Below are positions 7,252 to 18,700 of a DNA stretch of 41,874 nucleotides, piece by piece. Position 1 is the stretch's first letter; the number at the start of each line of letters is the position of its first letter. The notes beneath the pieces were generated by a model. That model saw only the letters and a list, made by a program, of their open reading frames with translations, was not told the origin of the DNA and made no database searches. The translations under genes and the position numbers were made by a program. The DNA comes from Gamarada debralockiae (taxonomy: Eukaryota > Ascomycota > Leotiomycetes > Helotiales > Hyphodiscaceae). Location of the stretch: contig NXFV01001997.1 of the NCBI GenBank assembly GCA_002803225.1, positions 1 to 41,874 of the forward strand. The letters are read 5' to 3'.

Positions 7252-10200
7252 TCAACCTGTCAAGGCTGAAATCTCATCGGTATCAAAGTCATCCCGCTGC
7301 TGCGCTTGCGTGCTGTGATACAGTTTATGAAAAGCCGATGATGGATGAGACAGTAAAGAATAAGGATTATCAAACTCGATCAGCACTCCGTGATCCATCA
7401 AAGCGACTTTGTCGAAATCCAGAATGGCATCCAATTTATGAGCAACAGCAATAACTGTATGACTGAAGAAATGCTCGCGAATGACTTGCTGCATCAATTC
7501 TTCAGTTCTGCTGTCAACACTAGGATTAAGATTAGCAGGCATCTTCCAAAGAGAGAGAAAATTTGCTGACCTGCTTGTAGCCTCGTCTAGCACAAGAATA
7601 GTACTCTTCCTAAGCATGGCTCGCGCTAGACAGAATAACTGCTTCTGACCATGTGACAGGAAGATCTTCTCGATATCAGTATCGAGTCCTCCCTTTTCTT
7701 TAATGATGCTCCAGAGCTGAACACTCTTAAGTGCTTTGATAATCTCTGGATCAGTGGCGGAACTTCTGGGATCGGCATTGAGGCGAACGCTCCCACTGAG
7801 AAAATACGCATCTTGGGGAACTCCGTTTAGCCTAGAGCGCACTTCATGGCGTGGAATTGTAGAAATGTCAATCCCGTCGATTTTGATGCTTCCGCTGTCT
7901 AGCTCAATCATTCGAAAGAGACTGAGGACAAGAGAACTCTTTCCACTGTAGCTGAGTTAGTAAGCGTGAGAGAAAAGTAGTTGTTTTCCGTACCTTCCGG
8001 TTCTCCCGCAAATACCAATCTTTTGCCCTGCCTCAATGGAAAGGGAAATATCCTTGAGTACCAATTCAGAGGGTCTATAAGATATCAGTAAGAAACCTCA
8101 AAGTGAACGAAGCGACGCGAATACCTATAAGCTGCCGAAACTTTTGTAAAGTCAATTGATCCTCTTGCCGGCCATGTTGGTGGCGGACTTTGTATCTCAG
8201 ATGGCAGATTCTCAGTTACCGCATGGGTAGTAAAATTTTTGATCCTCGAAATACTACCGATATGCGTCTCCAAGTTCGTCCAAAAAGTGATCAGTAGCTT
8301 AATGCTCTGACTAAACAAAATAATATTGAGTAGGGCCACGCCAACAAAACCCGAGCTGATGGTTCCTCGAAGAGTGACAACTAGAACTATAAGTAGAGTA
8401 GCAAGAGCCGCTACAAGCAAGTCTAGAACTAGCGTAAGCCATCGTTGGACAGCAAAGAGTTGGTAGAACGGCCGTTGGGATTGGTCGAGTAGCTTAAGGT
8501 TCTTTTTCTCTAGAGCCTTGCCCCATCCAAAAGCTCGGATTGTGATGAGGCCACTCAAGCATTCCAGGAACTGCGAGTACAGCGGTGATTTGGCTTCCAA
8601 ATCAAGGAACCGAAGTTGCCGGGATGTGCGCAAGTATACCTTTTGGATGAAGTAGAGGGCGACAAGGATAACCGGGAAGGAGATAGGAACGTAAACGGAG
8701 GATACCCCAATGATCACTACTTGCGCAATGCAAAGAATGAACGCTAATTAAAAAGTTAGATTTGGCGCCAATAATATAAGGATTTAATTAGGGATAACAT
8801 ACTTGCAAAGGTATTTAGAGCAGCAAGTGGAAGCTCCATGTCTATTAGTTGCAAATCTTGACTGAATCGATTCAAAGTCTCTCCTGTATCGGTGGAGGAA
8901 AAGAATGACATCGGAGAACTGTTGCCCGAATATTAGTAAATTTCGCTTGGAGGTAAGACAAAGCCAACCTTAGGACTGTTTTTAATAATACCCAGTGGAA
9001 ATTCTCTCCAGAACGAGGGACCATGGTAACAATCATTTGCCTTTGTTCCCCCAATTAGCGTGCGTATATAGAAGGAGGATGGATAGAGGTGTACTTACCA
9101 GCAGCTTCCCATAAGACAAAACAGTGCCAAAGCTCCAATGAGTCCATAGATTCCCAAATAATAACTCATATTCTTATTTGGGGCTATAATATTTGCCTCC
9201 GCCCACCATTTCACCCATATCGCTAGGAAAGTTAGAGCAGGAAATCAAAATGCGCTACCAATCTTACCTGGAAGTGAAAAGCAAACAACAAAGCCACATA
9301 TTCCAATGACAAATATTAACGTCGGTAGCCATCCAACCGCCTGAATATAATAGTAATAAACAGACATATCACCCGTGCGCCTGCTTGGATCATCTTCAGG
9401 TGCATCTTCTACGTTAGCAACAGCATCGGTAGGTTCATATTTCTTGATATCGATGGATTCTCTAGGCACTTCCATAACTGGAAGAATCTCATCGGTATCA
9501 TATTTCCAGTCAGGCGGTGACAAGTTGAGTGTAGAAATATGACCTCCAGAGGTACTCAGCTCTGAGTAGCTTCCTTGTTCAGAGATATGCCCTTCGCCAT
9601 CTAAAACGATAATGTAATCTGCATACGGCAAACGCGTAGCTACTATAGGTTAGCCCTGAAGAATGGCACTCAGTGTTGGAAATACTTACTAGCAGAGGAA
9701 GCGAGTAGAACTGTTGATAGATGTTTGCGTAATAGCCCCCTCGAGCCAAGCAGGTTGTGGAAGACCTGGGATTCAGTACTCGCATCGAGCCCACTGAACA
9801 CATCGTCCAAAAAAATAGTATCTTTCTGAGCATATACAGCTCTTGCTAAAGCCTAGAGCAGCAGGTAAGTTAAGGCTTCAAGCGGTCAAGGATATTCTTA
9901 CAATTCGTTGACTCTGGCCGCCAGACAAGGCAACGCCACTGCTTCCAATGACTGTACGGTCACCTTGCGGCAACTGTTTAAGGTCCGTTTCTAGAGCGCA
10001 TGCGTGAATGACAGACTTGTACCATATCGCATCCATCTTGGAGACACCGATGATGCTCTGCTGAATGGAAACATTCATGTGCCAGGCTGTTTGATCACAG
10101 AATGCGATCTCAGGAGATGAGACTTGGATGGCTCCTTCCATAGTGAAAGCTTCACCAAGGAGCGCTTTGATAAGTGTACTCTTTCCGCACCCTACAGGGC

Positions 10201-12479
10201 CAACTATCACCGTAAACTTCTCTCGAGGAATAGCGAAACTAAGAGAGTGCACAATAGGATTTTTGTCTTTGTCCCACCCAAAACTTCCATCCTGAACCAC
10301 CACTGCATTGGATACAGGGTAATCTGGCAGAGTTTCCGACTGGAGGGTCAGCTGGGACTTGTTTGTTATAGATCCGCTTGCTTTGGAAGAGGCGGGCTTT
10401 CTCGGGGAATACGGATACTCTTGGCTCAAACCCAAAAGGTCAATGGGATGAGAGATTTTTCTGTTGTCCACCCGAACTTCGGTGTTCAAGAATTCTTGGA
10501 TGCGATGAAAAGAGCCCACAGAGCCCATAAAATTTGCCAAGGACATTATTAGAGATCCAAGAGGCTCTGACAAGAGTGTGAAGAGAGACAGGGACGTGAA
10601 TACCCTTGCAGTATCCAGTGTCTCTCCGTTGCCTTTATTTCGTGCCAGAACAGAGAACAGGGTGAACGTTAGGATTGGCGCGGCTATTGGAGTACTGAAG
10701 CCTAGATTAAGAAGTCAGCCAGGGGTGCGAGATGGGAGTTTCGAGAGTTTTTTTTTACTGAAAGCCATATTCCAAACTAAAATCTTCCGAAATTTCTTCG
10801 AAATACGTAACTCGCTCACTCGAAGGTCTTGGAGGGTTTTGGATAAGATATCGGTTAGGCCACACATTTTCACACCCTTCATCGCACCGAGCATCGATGT
10901 GGTGGCAGTAATTCGTCTCTCAATGGCCTTAAGCCACAGAGCCTGCCGAGCCATTACGAGCCCTGATGCGACAATTGATCCCATCATTGAGACTATAGTT
11001 TTAATGATCAGTTAGTGAAGCTCCAAGTAGTTATGAGGACACTTTTAAACTCACCAATTGCAACTGCCACGGGAATAGCACACGCTACACCAAGCTGCCT
11101 ATATAAAAGAAAAATGGCTAAACCGATTTCAATAATGTTTGCCCACATCTCATGTATACTCTGCCAGCCCGTGGTAATCCTCTCGATATCTGCACTCATG
11201 AGAATGACAGATGCAGATGGGTCAACGGTAGTCACGCTCAGATCAGCGGTTTTGCTGTAAAGCATTGCTATCAAGCCTCCCCTCATCATAGTGATTGCTC
11301 TGTAAGTTAGATGCTGGAACCGGCCTGTGGATACCTGTAAGGAGTCAGTAACTTGAAGACTCTAGCCTTCTCATAGGCTAGACTAACAGATATTCCAGTG
11401 TAAACTAAGATGTAGGCCCCAATTAAGCCGTAACCGGCATTGGTTGTCTTCCTTGTAATAGGTTGTTGAGACACTGAAATGGCATCATTGATTAGAAACG
11501 GCTGGCAGAAATTGAAACCAGTGAGACAGAGTCGGGGGAAAACGGCGGACAGGAGTGGCCATTTCAGTGAGCGTAAAGTTGTGAAAAACAGAGCGTGTGG
11601 CGACTTTTTGGTAACTAAGAGTTGAGTTAGAAGTCAGAATCAACACAGAGAGTCTATAGAAGTGGTGGCAAACCTTCGTCCCAAGCAGTCTGCAGCGACT
11701 CGTGTAAATTCTCGGAGCGGAGTTCGTTGTCCAGAGTGAACAAGTTGTTAACCGCCAAAGTCTTTGAAAACCCTGACCGAAAAAGTGGATTGAGCCACCA
11801 GAAGAGACTCCTGTTAATAGTACCGCTGGTAGCTTCAGGTGGATAGTCGGAGTATCCTGACCGCAAGATTCGCCGTTTCTCCACCGTCTCCAAAAGAAGA
11901 ATGACAAACTTGCAGACGGTGGCGACGGTGAAAACTTTGACAAGGATTGGGCTGTAGCCACGGAGCCATAAAGTTCTCGTGCGTGATACGTCAAAAATGG
12001 TGGTGAACAACAGATAAGCAGTCAAGAGAGATGAAGGCCTAACAGACCGACGATGCTCCGAGTATGACAAAGCACAAAAAACTGCTGATCCAATGAGAGA
12101 GATGGAGACAGCAGTGGTTGTTGCTTTTGTTCTGTTTGCGGAAGGATCTGCCCACAGAGTAAGGAGTGCCAGCTGAAGAATGGCAAATGCGGCATAGATA
12201 GCCTTGAGTGTCGATGGTTAGCAGTCTTATCAGCTAGTCCGGGAGGGTTAAAATACTGACCATTTTCGATGACAAAAGCTTGCTTGAGATAACTTTGATG
12301 CTTCTCTTGGACAGAAACATAAGTCGTATGACAGAGGCAAAGATTACCACCACGAGAGGAAGAATACAAAGGATTGTATCCTCAAAAAGCAGCGTGAAAT
12401 CGAGGCCACCACGGCAGTCACCCGCGTGGGGACCAAAAGTGCCATCAATGATGGTACATTCTTGCTGTGTTAGCACCAT
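7252..12479 (-). CDS. ABCC-type (MRP-like) ABC transporter, 15 exons, about 1493 aa
   Basis: Minus-strand exons, 5' to 3': 12479-12261, 12202-11674, 11614-11388, 11334-11055, 10992-10759, 10701-9902, 9852-9690, 9642-9268, 9222-9099, 9040-8969, 8918-8803, 8743-8125, 8074-7994, 7945-7571, 7519-7252. All 14 introns (45-62 nt) are GT...AG and phases agree. Start [17 protein letters not shown] and the [12 protein letters not shown] segment are typical of fungal ABCC proteins. Order: hydrophobic N-terminus; membrane domain 1; NBD1 with Walker A GPVGCGKS (about aa 664), LSGGQ (about 754) and Walker B IFLDD; linker; membrane domain 2; NBD2 with Walker A GRTGSGKSS across an intron, signature LSHGQ, Walker B LVLDE and H-loop VAHKL. 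NBD1 lacks the H-loop His (LLASSA), common for a degenerate ABCC site. The 7520-7570 intron is in frame without stops but interrupts [12 protein letters not shown], so it is called. Probable plasma-membrane or vacuolar exporter of the NRPS product (inference). Confidence 0.93.
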
Positions 12480-14940
12480 GACGACCTTGTATCCCAAAAA
12501 GTCTGTGATCTAATGGGATAAATGGTTCAGCTCGCAGATGGTGAGGGTAAGGTGGTAAGACAGAAGATTTTGAGTGAGAGTCAGTAGTTGCGGGATTCAA
12601 GTGATTGAAAGAGATAGGACAAGGCCTGCGTTATATGCAGTGACAGCAAGAAATTGGAGAGGAATTCACCTTCCGAATGAGCGGCCCAGAGACACCAAAG
12701 GAAAGATATTTTTACATCAACGGGCAGTTTGAACCGTCTCTTACCTCGTAAATTTAGCTCTAACAATATTTCAGCTCCGATGAGCATGTCGTAGGATCTC
12801 TAGCCATGGGGAATATTTTTGGGAATGCGAATGGTATCGGCTGATAATTGCTATGAGAGCAGGGAGAGGTAGAGGATAAGAGCGGTCTATTTATGGCAAC
12901 ACAGGTTCCTCATCGTCTATGTAGTACATGCACAGGAGGTAGGATGAGTGAACAAATGTAAGTATGAGGAAGTAAAATAATCGTGATGTTTTGAGTCCTT
13001 GGCTTTGATATGGTCTATTTGAGGAGCGAGCCTCCAGATCCGAACCAATCAATGAATGTAGAGCATCGCATATTCGCGGCTCCCAGGTTCTCCACACATC
13101 GTTCGACCGTGGACAATTTAGGACAATGCAATGGATCTCTCTAAAAAAGGACCTCACTAACAGAGCTGAAAATTCAACATTAGGAATAGATTATACTTGC
13201 CAAACATCACGTGATCAAACATAGGGAGAACCACGCTGCAGTTCAAAACTCGCTTGGAAGCCGTGATTTGCATGGCATTCTGGTAGGTGTTCGGGGCCGA
13301 ATCCTTCGTAGTAACCTAAAATCCCCGCCCATGGCCGGATTGGGACAGCAGGGGATACTCGGAGCTGAGCCTCCAGCCGGATCTGCAAGCGAACCTTGTT
13401 TATGCATAGAGGATCATCACTCGGAATAGAATCCACCCATCGTCAAGACTAGTATCGCGACATGCAATAAGCATTGGTGCAGAGTCATAGTTAGGATTCG
13501 AATTGGAAAAGCGGAAAGGCAAGACGCCTTGGTCAAGGCTGGACATGTCTAATTGAGAGCTGGAATTTTCCTTGGCTGCACCCTCCGACGTGATTTTGGG
13601 GAGAAAAGAACGGTGGACGGGGCAAATGGTGGCGGGCGGGAGGCTTCGGCGGGCCAAGTTTTATTGTCCGAAAGCCATAAGTGTTCGCAGTACCTGAACC
13701 GAACGACCGCCGTTTCCTTCGGGGTTAGAATAGAAGGCATCCGAACACCCTCAACACGTCTGAAGTTCACTGGACCCATAAGCGATACCTGGTGGCAGGC
13801 GACAGAGTGCAGCGAATAATTTTCCGATGTGACGCATGGCAGGATTGGCAGGCGACAGAGTGCAGAAAATAATTTTCCGAAGTGACACATGGCAGGATGG
13901 AAGGATGCAGCAGAACCAGGGCCGGTAGGCAATTGAAGCGATTCCTGGGACTCCTATATATGGAGCTCCGTATACAGGTATAATTGATGATAATATACCC
14001 GGTGATAGTGGGTAGGATTCATGTCAGCGCGGGGTGCTCGTTGCGGGGATGAATGGCGGAGAAGACAGTTGTTCTTTTCGCCAGGGTTGTTACTCATGAG
14101 AGCATAAGACGGGGAGAAAAGGTGGTCTCAAAATGGTCAAGAGGATTTCAGCGGCTAACGCACAACCCCCAGCTACTGTAGCGGCGGAAAGGTGCCGATC
14201 ATGAGGCGCAGCGGTCGTCCACCACATCCTGAAAGTCTTTCGCTATTCGGGATATTTCTTTCTCTTTACTTGATTGAAACTTTTTGTTTCTTTGCAATGG
14301 TCAATTTAAAAATATCTTGCCCCTAAGTCCTTTCCAATAATCATTTCGGTTAGCTGCTTGCCACCGCTTGTCCACCTAGCGGAACATGAATAGATTGGGA
14401 GCTGCGAGAGTTCGGCTCGGAATGCCAAACGGCTGAGATCTCAAGCAATACCATCCTTCGTCTATCACGAGTAGACCAGCTCTCTACTCATCTATAGGAC
14501 AAACAGTCCGGAATAGATGTCTCGCGATCGCAATGACAATCTAACGGAGCAGACGGAACAATGCAGAGCCGTATTATCGCAGCTGAGAAGGATTATCAAG
14601 AAACATGGAAAATACTGCAACCTCTCCCTGCTTCTTACTCTCACGACCCTCATATGCACTGAATTCAACCCAAGCCCAACCAAATATAGAGTGTCGGAAA
14701 TAGTAATTCGTCTCGCTTGACAAAGACAATCACCGGTCCATCTTTTTAGGATAACAGTTGGTATGCTTGTCAGATTCTTCTCTAGTTCACATTGAAATCA
14801 CCAAAACTTCAGAGTTGCAAAATTCTCAACAGTAAGTCGAGAGATTGCCCACATAACACCGTCAAGCTCATTTGTTCTAGTTTTGAACCTAATAGCCCAA
14901 ATCTAATAACAAATCTATCACATCTATCCTCAAAACCAAA
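12480..14940. promoter_or_regulatory. Divergent intergenic region between ABC transporter and NRPS
   Basis: This 2.46-kb region separates two divergently transcribed genes, so it must hold both promoters and both 5' leaders. Open stretches here (for example 13553-13819 plus and 12891-13157 minus) lack family resemblance and are taken as chance. A TATA-like CATAAATAG on the minus strand at about 12887-12895 could serve the transporter, though it is 410 nt from the ATG. Tracts such as TCGGGGCCGA (about 13288) resemble zinc-cluster half sites but are single. The NRPS start has a good context (ACCAAAATGGCC). Confidence 0.5.
13794..13899. repeat. 53-bp tandem duplication in the shared promoter region
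   Basis: Copies 13794-13846 and 13847-13899 each run GGCAGGCGACAGAGTGCAG..., AATAATTTTCCGA, GTGAC, CATGGCAGGAT. They differ at only a few positions (AGCG versus AGAA, GATG versus AAGTG, GACGC versus GACAC, and the last base). Being in the divergent promoter, it doubles any binding site within it, but no known site was recognised. Confidence 0.85.
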
Positions 14941-15730
14941 ATGGCCAGCCTCATGAACATCGAAGAGAAGAACGTATCCAAGGGGAATACTGTTCCCTTT
15001 GCTGCCGGCATTGAGCCATGTCACTTTCCTCGTCTTGACGGAGATGTTTCCGGAGAGAAGCGAGTTTGGTCCGTCAACGTTGCTGTGACCAAATCCCAAG
15101 AGCTTCATGAGCTTGGTGCCAAGGAAGCCTCGGCTGTGCTGCGAGCTGCCTGGGGACTTATTCTCGGGTGTTATACTGGGCTTGAAGACGTGTGTTTCGG
15201 GTACCAGAATATTCACGAAACCGTCTGCGGAGAGCCCGCTTTTGGCATGTCTCTCATGCGTTTGAAACTCAAAGAAGACGTTTGCCTTGCACAGCTGGCA
15301 GACAACGATTGTGTGTCGGTCGTCGGGTTCGAAGAAGCGCAGTTTAATACCGCCCTACTTTTTCACAGCAGCGAGATTTATAGTGCATCTGCTGTGACAC
15401 CATTCATGGTTGCAGATTTTGAAGAGGTTAGCTGCAAATTTTTAATCCCCAATCTGAAGTGCCCATGTCTTTTATTTCTTTGATTCTCTCAAGCGCAATG
15501 CTCTAATAAAACTCTAGTGTTCAATCTGCCTACAGATTAAACTCTCGCCCGATAATTTGGACATATCTCTCCAGTTCTGGAGTTCTGAAATGTCTGGGCA
15601 GCAAGCACTGAATGTTGCTGGCACCTTCGATAAAATGATCACCGAGATTATTACACGCCCTTCTATGGTTTTGGCGGATTTGAGCTACTTCAGTGCACGT
15701 GATGAAGAGAGTGTTCGTGAATGGAATAGT
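14941..15730 (+). other. NRPS: N-terminal half condensation domain (C-terminal lobe only)
   Basis: Protein residues 1 to about 228. It begins at the middle of a C domain (IEPCHFPRLDG) and contains VLRAAWGLILGCYTGLEDVC. This aligns with the second half of the later C2 and C6 domains. The first lobe with the HHxxxDG-type active site is absent, so it cannot condense. Upstream sequence to 14780 shows no continuing frame, and the ATG context is good, so the truncation looks real. It may act as a structural cap for A1. Such partial starters occur in other fungal NRPSs. Confidence 0.85.
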
Positions 15731-18700
15731 GCGCCACTGGAAGAAGTGCCACGGTGTATTCATGATGTTTTTCACGACCAAGCCAGCTATCAACCCGACG
15801 CAGAAGCCATTTGTGCCCACGATGGTGTCATTTCCTACGGTGAGCTCGACAAGCTCTCCTCTCGCTTGGCCCACTACCTTGTTGATGTTCACAATATTGG
15901 CCCCGAAGTCTTCGTCCCTGTTTGCTTCGACAAGTCCGCTTGGAACATTGTGGCGATGTTAGCCGTGTTAAAATCCGGAGCTGCATTTGTTCCTTTGGAT
16001 CCCAAAGCTCCTCTGAGTCGTTTGGAGACTCTCAGTCGGAAAGTCAGAGCAAAAATTCTTCTGACGTCTGCAAACCACGCCACGAGTTTATCATCTGTGG
16101 CCTCGACTATACTTGCGATAGATGGCCAGATGATTAGCCAGCTGTCGCAAAAGTCACCCCGTTCGAAGTGGCTAATGCCTCACGCGAAGATAAATAACCA
16201 AGCCTACCTGATATTTACATCAGGAACTACCGGAGATCCAAAAGGAACGGTCATTGAACATGGTGCCTTTTGCTCTTCAGCTAATGCTCATGGTCAGGAA
16301 ATGTTCACGGATTCGAACTCGCGAGTGCTACAGTTTGCAGCGCACACTTTTGATGCGAGCTTGCAGGAGATCTTCACCACATTGATGTTTGGTGGCACTG
16401 TATGTATTCCTGATGAGTACACGCGTCTCAACAATATCACGGCAGCAATCAGGGATATGAGGATAAACTGGGCATGCCTTACACCATCTTTTGTTGACTT
16501 TATATCCCCATCAGACGTCCCGGGATTAAAAACACTTATTTTGGTGGGAGAACCTATGTCCCAAGGCCATATCGCAACATGGTCATCTCAGGCCAGGCTT
16601 ATCAATGGCTACGGTCCCAGCGAATGTTCTGTTGCTGCGGTTGCGAATTCCAACATCAGTCTAGGGACCCACCCACAGGACATTGGTCACCCCATCGGAG
16701 TACATGTCTGGATTGTTGATCCAAACAACCACCATTCTCTAGTACCAGTAGGCTGCGTGGGAGAACTCCTTATTCAGGGACCGACCCTTGCGAGGGGCTA
16801 CCTCGACGACCCTGAGAAGACTGCCGAGTGTTTCATACAAAACCCTCTTTGGGCGTCAGCCTTCATTCCTGATGACCCCCAGTGCCGATTCTATAAGACT
16901 GGAGATCTTGTACGACAACATCATGACGGAAGTCTAAGATTTATTGGACGGAAGGACAACCAGGTTAAAGTTCACGGTCAGCGTGTTGAACTCGGTGAAA
17001 TCGAACACCATGTCAACCTCAATGAGACTATTAAGAATGGTCTAGTTCTGCTGCCGAAAGGTGGCCCCTTCAAAGGACGCCTTGTGTCTATAATATCTCT
17101 GCTAGATTCGACAGCAAGAGGAAATGATGTAGGCTCTATTCGAGTCATTCAACGCCAGAACGAATCCAAAGAAGCCCAAGAACGCCTATCGACTCTTCTT
17201 CCTTCATATATGGTGCCATCGATATGGTTGACCGTAGAATCTATTCCTCTACTGGCCTCTGGTAAACTTGATCGAAAGATGATTGCCAGGTGGTTACAGG
17301 ACATGAGCGAAGATTCTTATCGCCAGATTATTGACATTATAGAATCCAATAACAACACCGCCGAAGATTCCGGAAGACCAGCAACAGAAATGGAAACCCA
17401 ACTAAGGATGGTCTGGAGCCGTGTTCTCAATCTTTGTGAGGATCAAATCAACATTAATCGATCTTTCTTGAGCCTGGGAGGAGATTCCATTTCTGCCATG
17501 CAAGTCATGGGACACTGTTCAAAGAAGAATATCAGTCTGACGGTACAGGATATTCTCCGCGCCAAGTCAATAACAGAGCTTGCACGTTGTGCAAAATCGG
17601 TACACTCATCCTTAAATCATAATGAGATCACAGAACAACTCTTTGACCTCACTCCAATTCAGCAAATGTACTTCCAGCTCCCAAACCAAGGTAATGGCCA
17701 CTTCAACCAGAGTTTCTTCCTCCGTGTTACGAGAAGGATTCAGAAGCAAGATCTTCGTCACGCAATCGAGATCGTTATCAAGCGCCATTCTATGCTCAGG
17801 TCTCGATTCTCTAGATCTGCCGATGGTACTATTCGACAACGTGTCACGGAGTCCATCACCTCTTCCTATCGAATCAGACTTCACAAGATTTTCGCCCAAA
17901 GTCAGGCGACCCCCGCAATTTCTGACAGCCAAAAAGCTCTTAATCCATTCGAGGGGCCATTGTTCGCCGCTGATCTCTTTGACGTTGGTGGGAATGATCA
18001 GCTTCTCTTTATGGTTGGACACCATTTGGTTATAGATCTTGTTTCATGGAGAATTATCCTAGAAGAGATCGAAGAGCTACTACTAGATCCATCGAAAAGT
18101 TCTTCCACCGAAAAGCCACTGCCATTTCAAACTTGGTGCCAGCTGCAAGCCGAACACGCCGCCAAAATGGACCTGGAAATAGTCTTGCCATCTATATACA
18201 TTCCACCTGGAGACCCTGCATTTTGGGGTATGAAGGACGAGCCAAATACCTATGGAAGTGTCACCTGCGAGGGATTCGAGATCGATGCCACAACAACATC
18301 GCTAATGTTGACGGAGTGCCATAGCAACCTTCACACTGAGCCTATCGACATTTTACTCTCAGCTCTTATATATTCATTCGCTCAGGCCTTTACTGACCGT
18401 CCCGTTCCTGCATTATATACCGAAGGGCATGGCCGCGAACCTTCCAATATGGCTGTCAATTTATCTAGAACAGTCGGTTGGTTTACTACGATGTATCCAG
18501 TATGCATACCAGCATCAGTCTCTCTGGATCCAATTGAGACCGTGAGACACGTGAAAGACTTCCGTCGACGAGTCCCAGACAACGGCAGGCCATACTTTGC
18601 AAGTCGGTGCCTCACGGATTCCGGAAGAGATCGATTTGGCCAACATTTTCTTGAACTTACTTTCAACTACCTTGGCCAATACCAACAGCTCGAGCGCGAA

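Noticed and set aside
12022..12369. A 115-codon minus-strand frame near the start of the ABC transporter.
   Set aside because: It runs through an intron and in a different frame from the family-matching exons 1 and 2.
13553..13932. Open frames of 88 and 127 codons on both strands of the intergenic region.
   Set aside because: They overlap the 53-bp tandem repeat, have low-complexity composition and no recognisable domain.
14517..14720. A 67-codon plus-strand frame upstream of the NRPS as a first exon or upstream ORF.
   Set aside because: It does not resemble the missing first lobe of a C domain, and no splice path to 14941 in frame was apparent.
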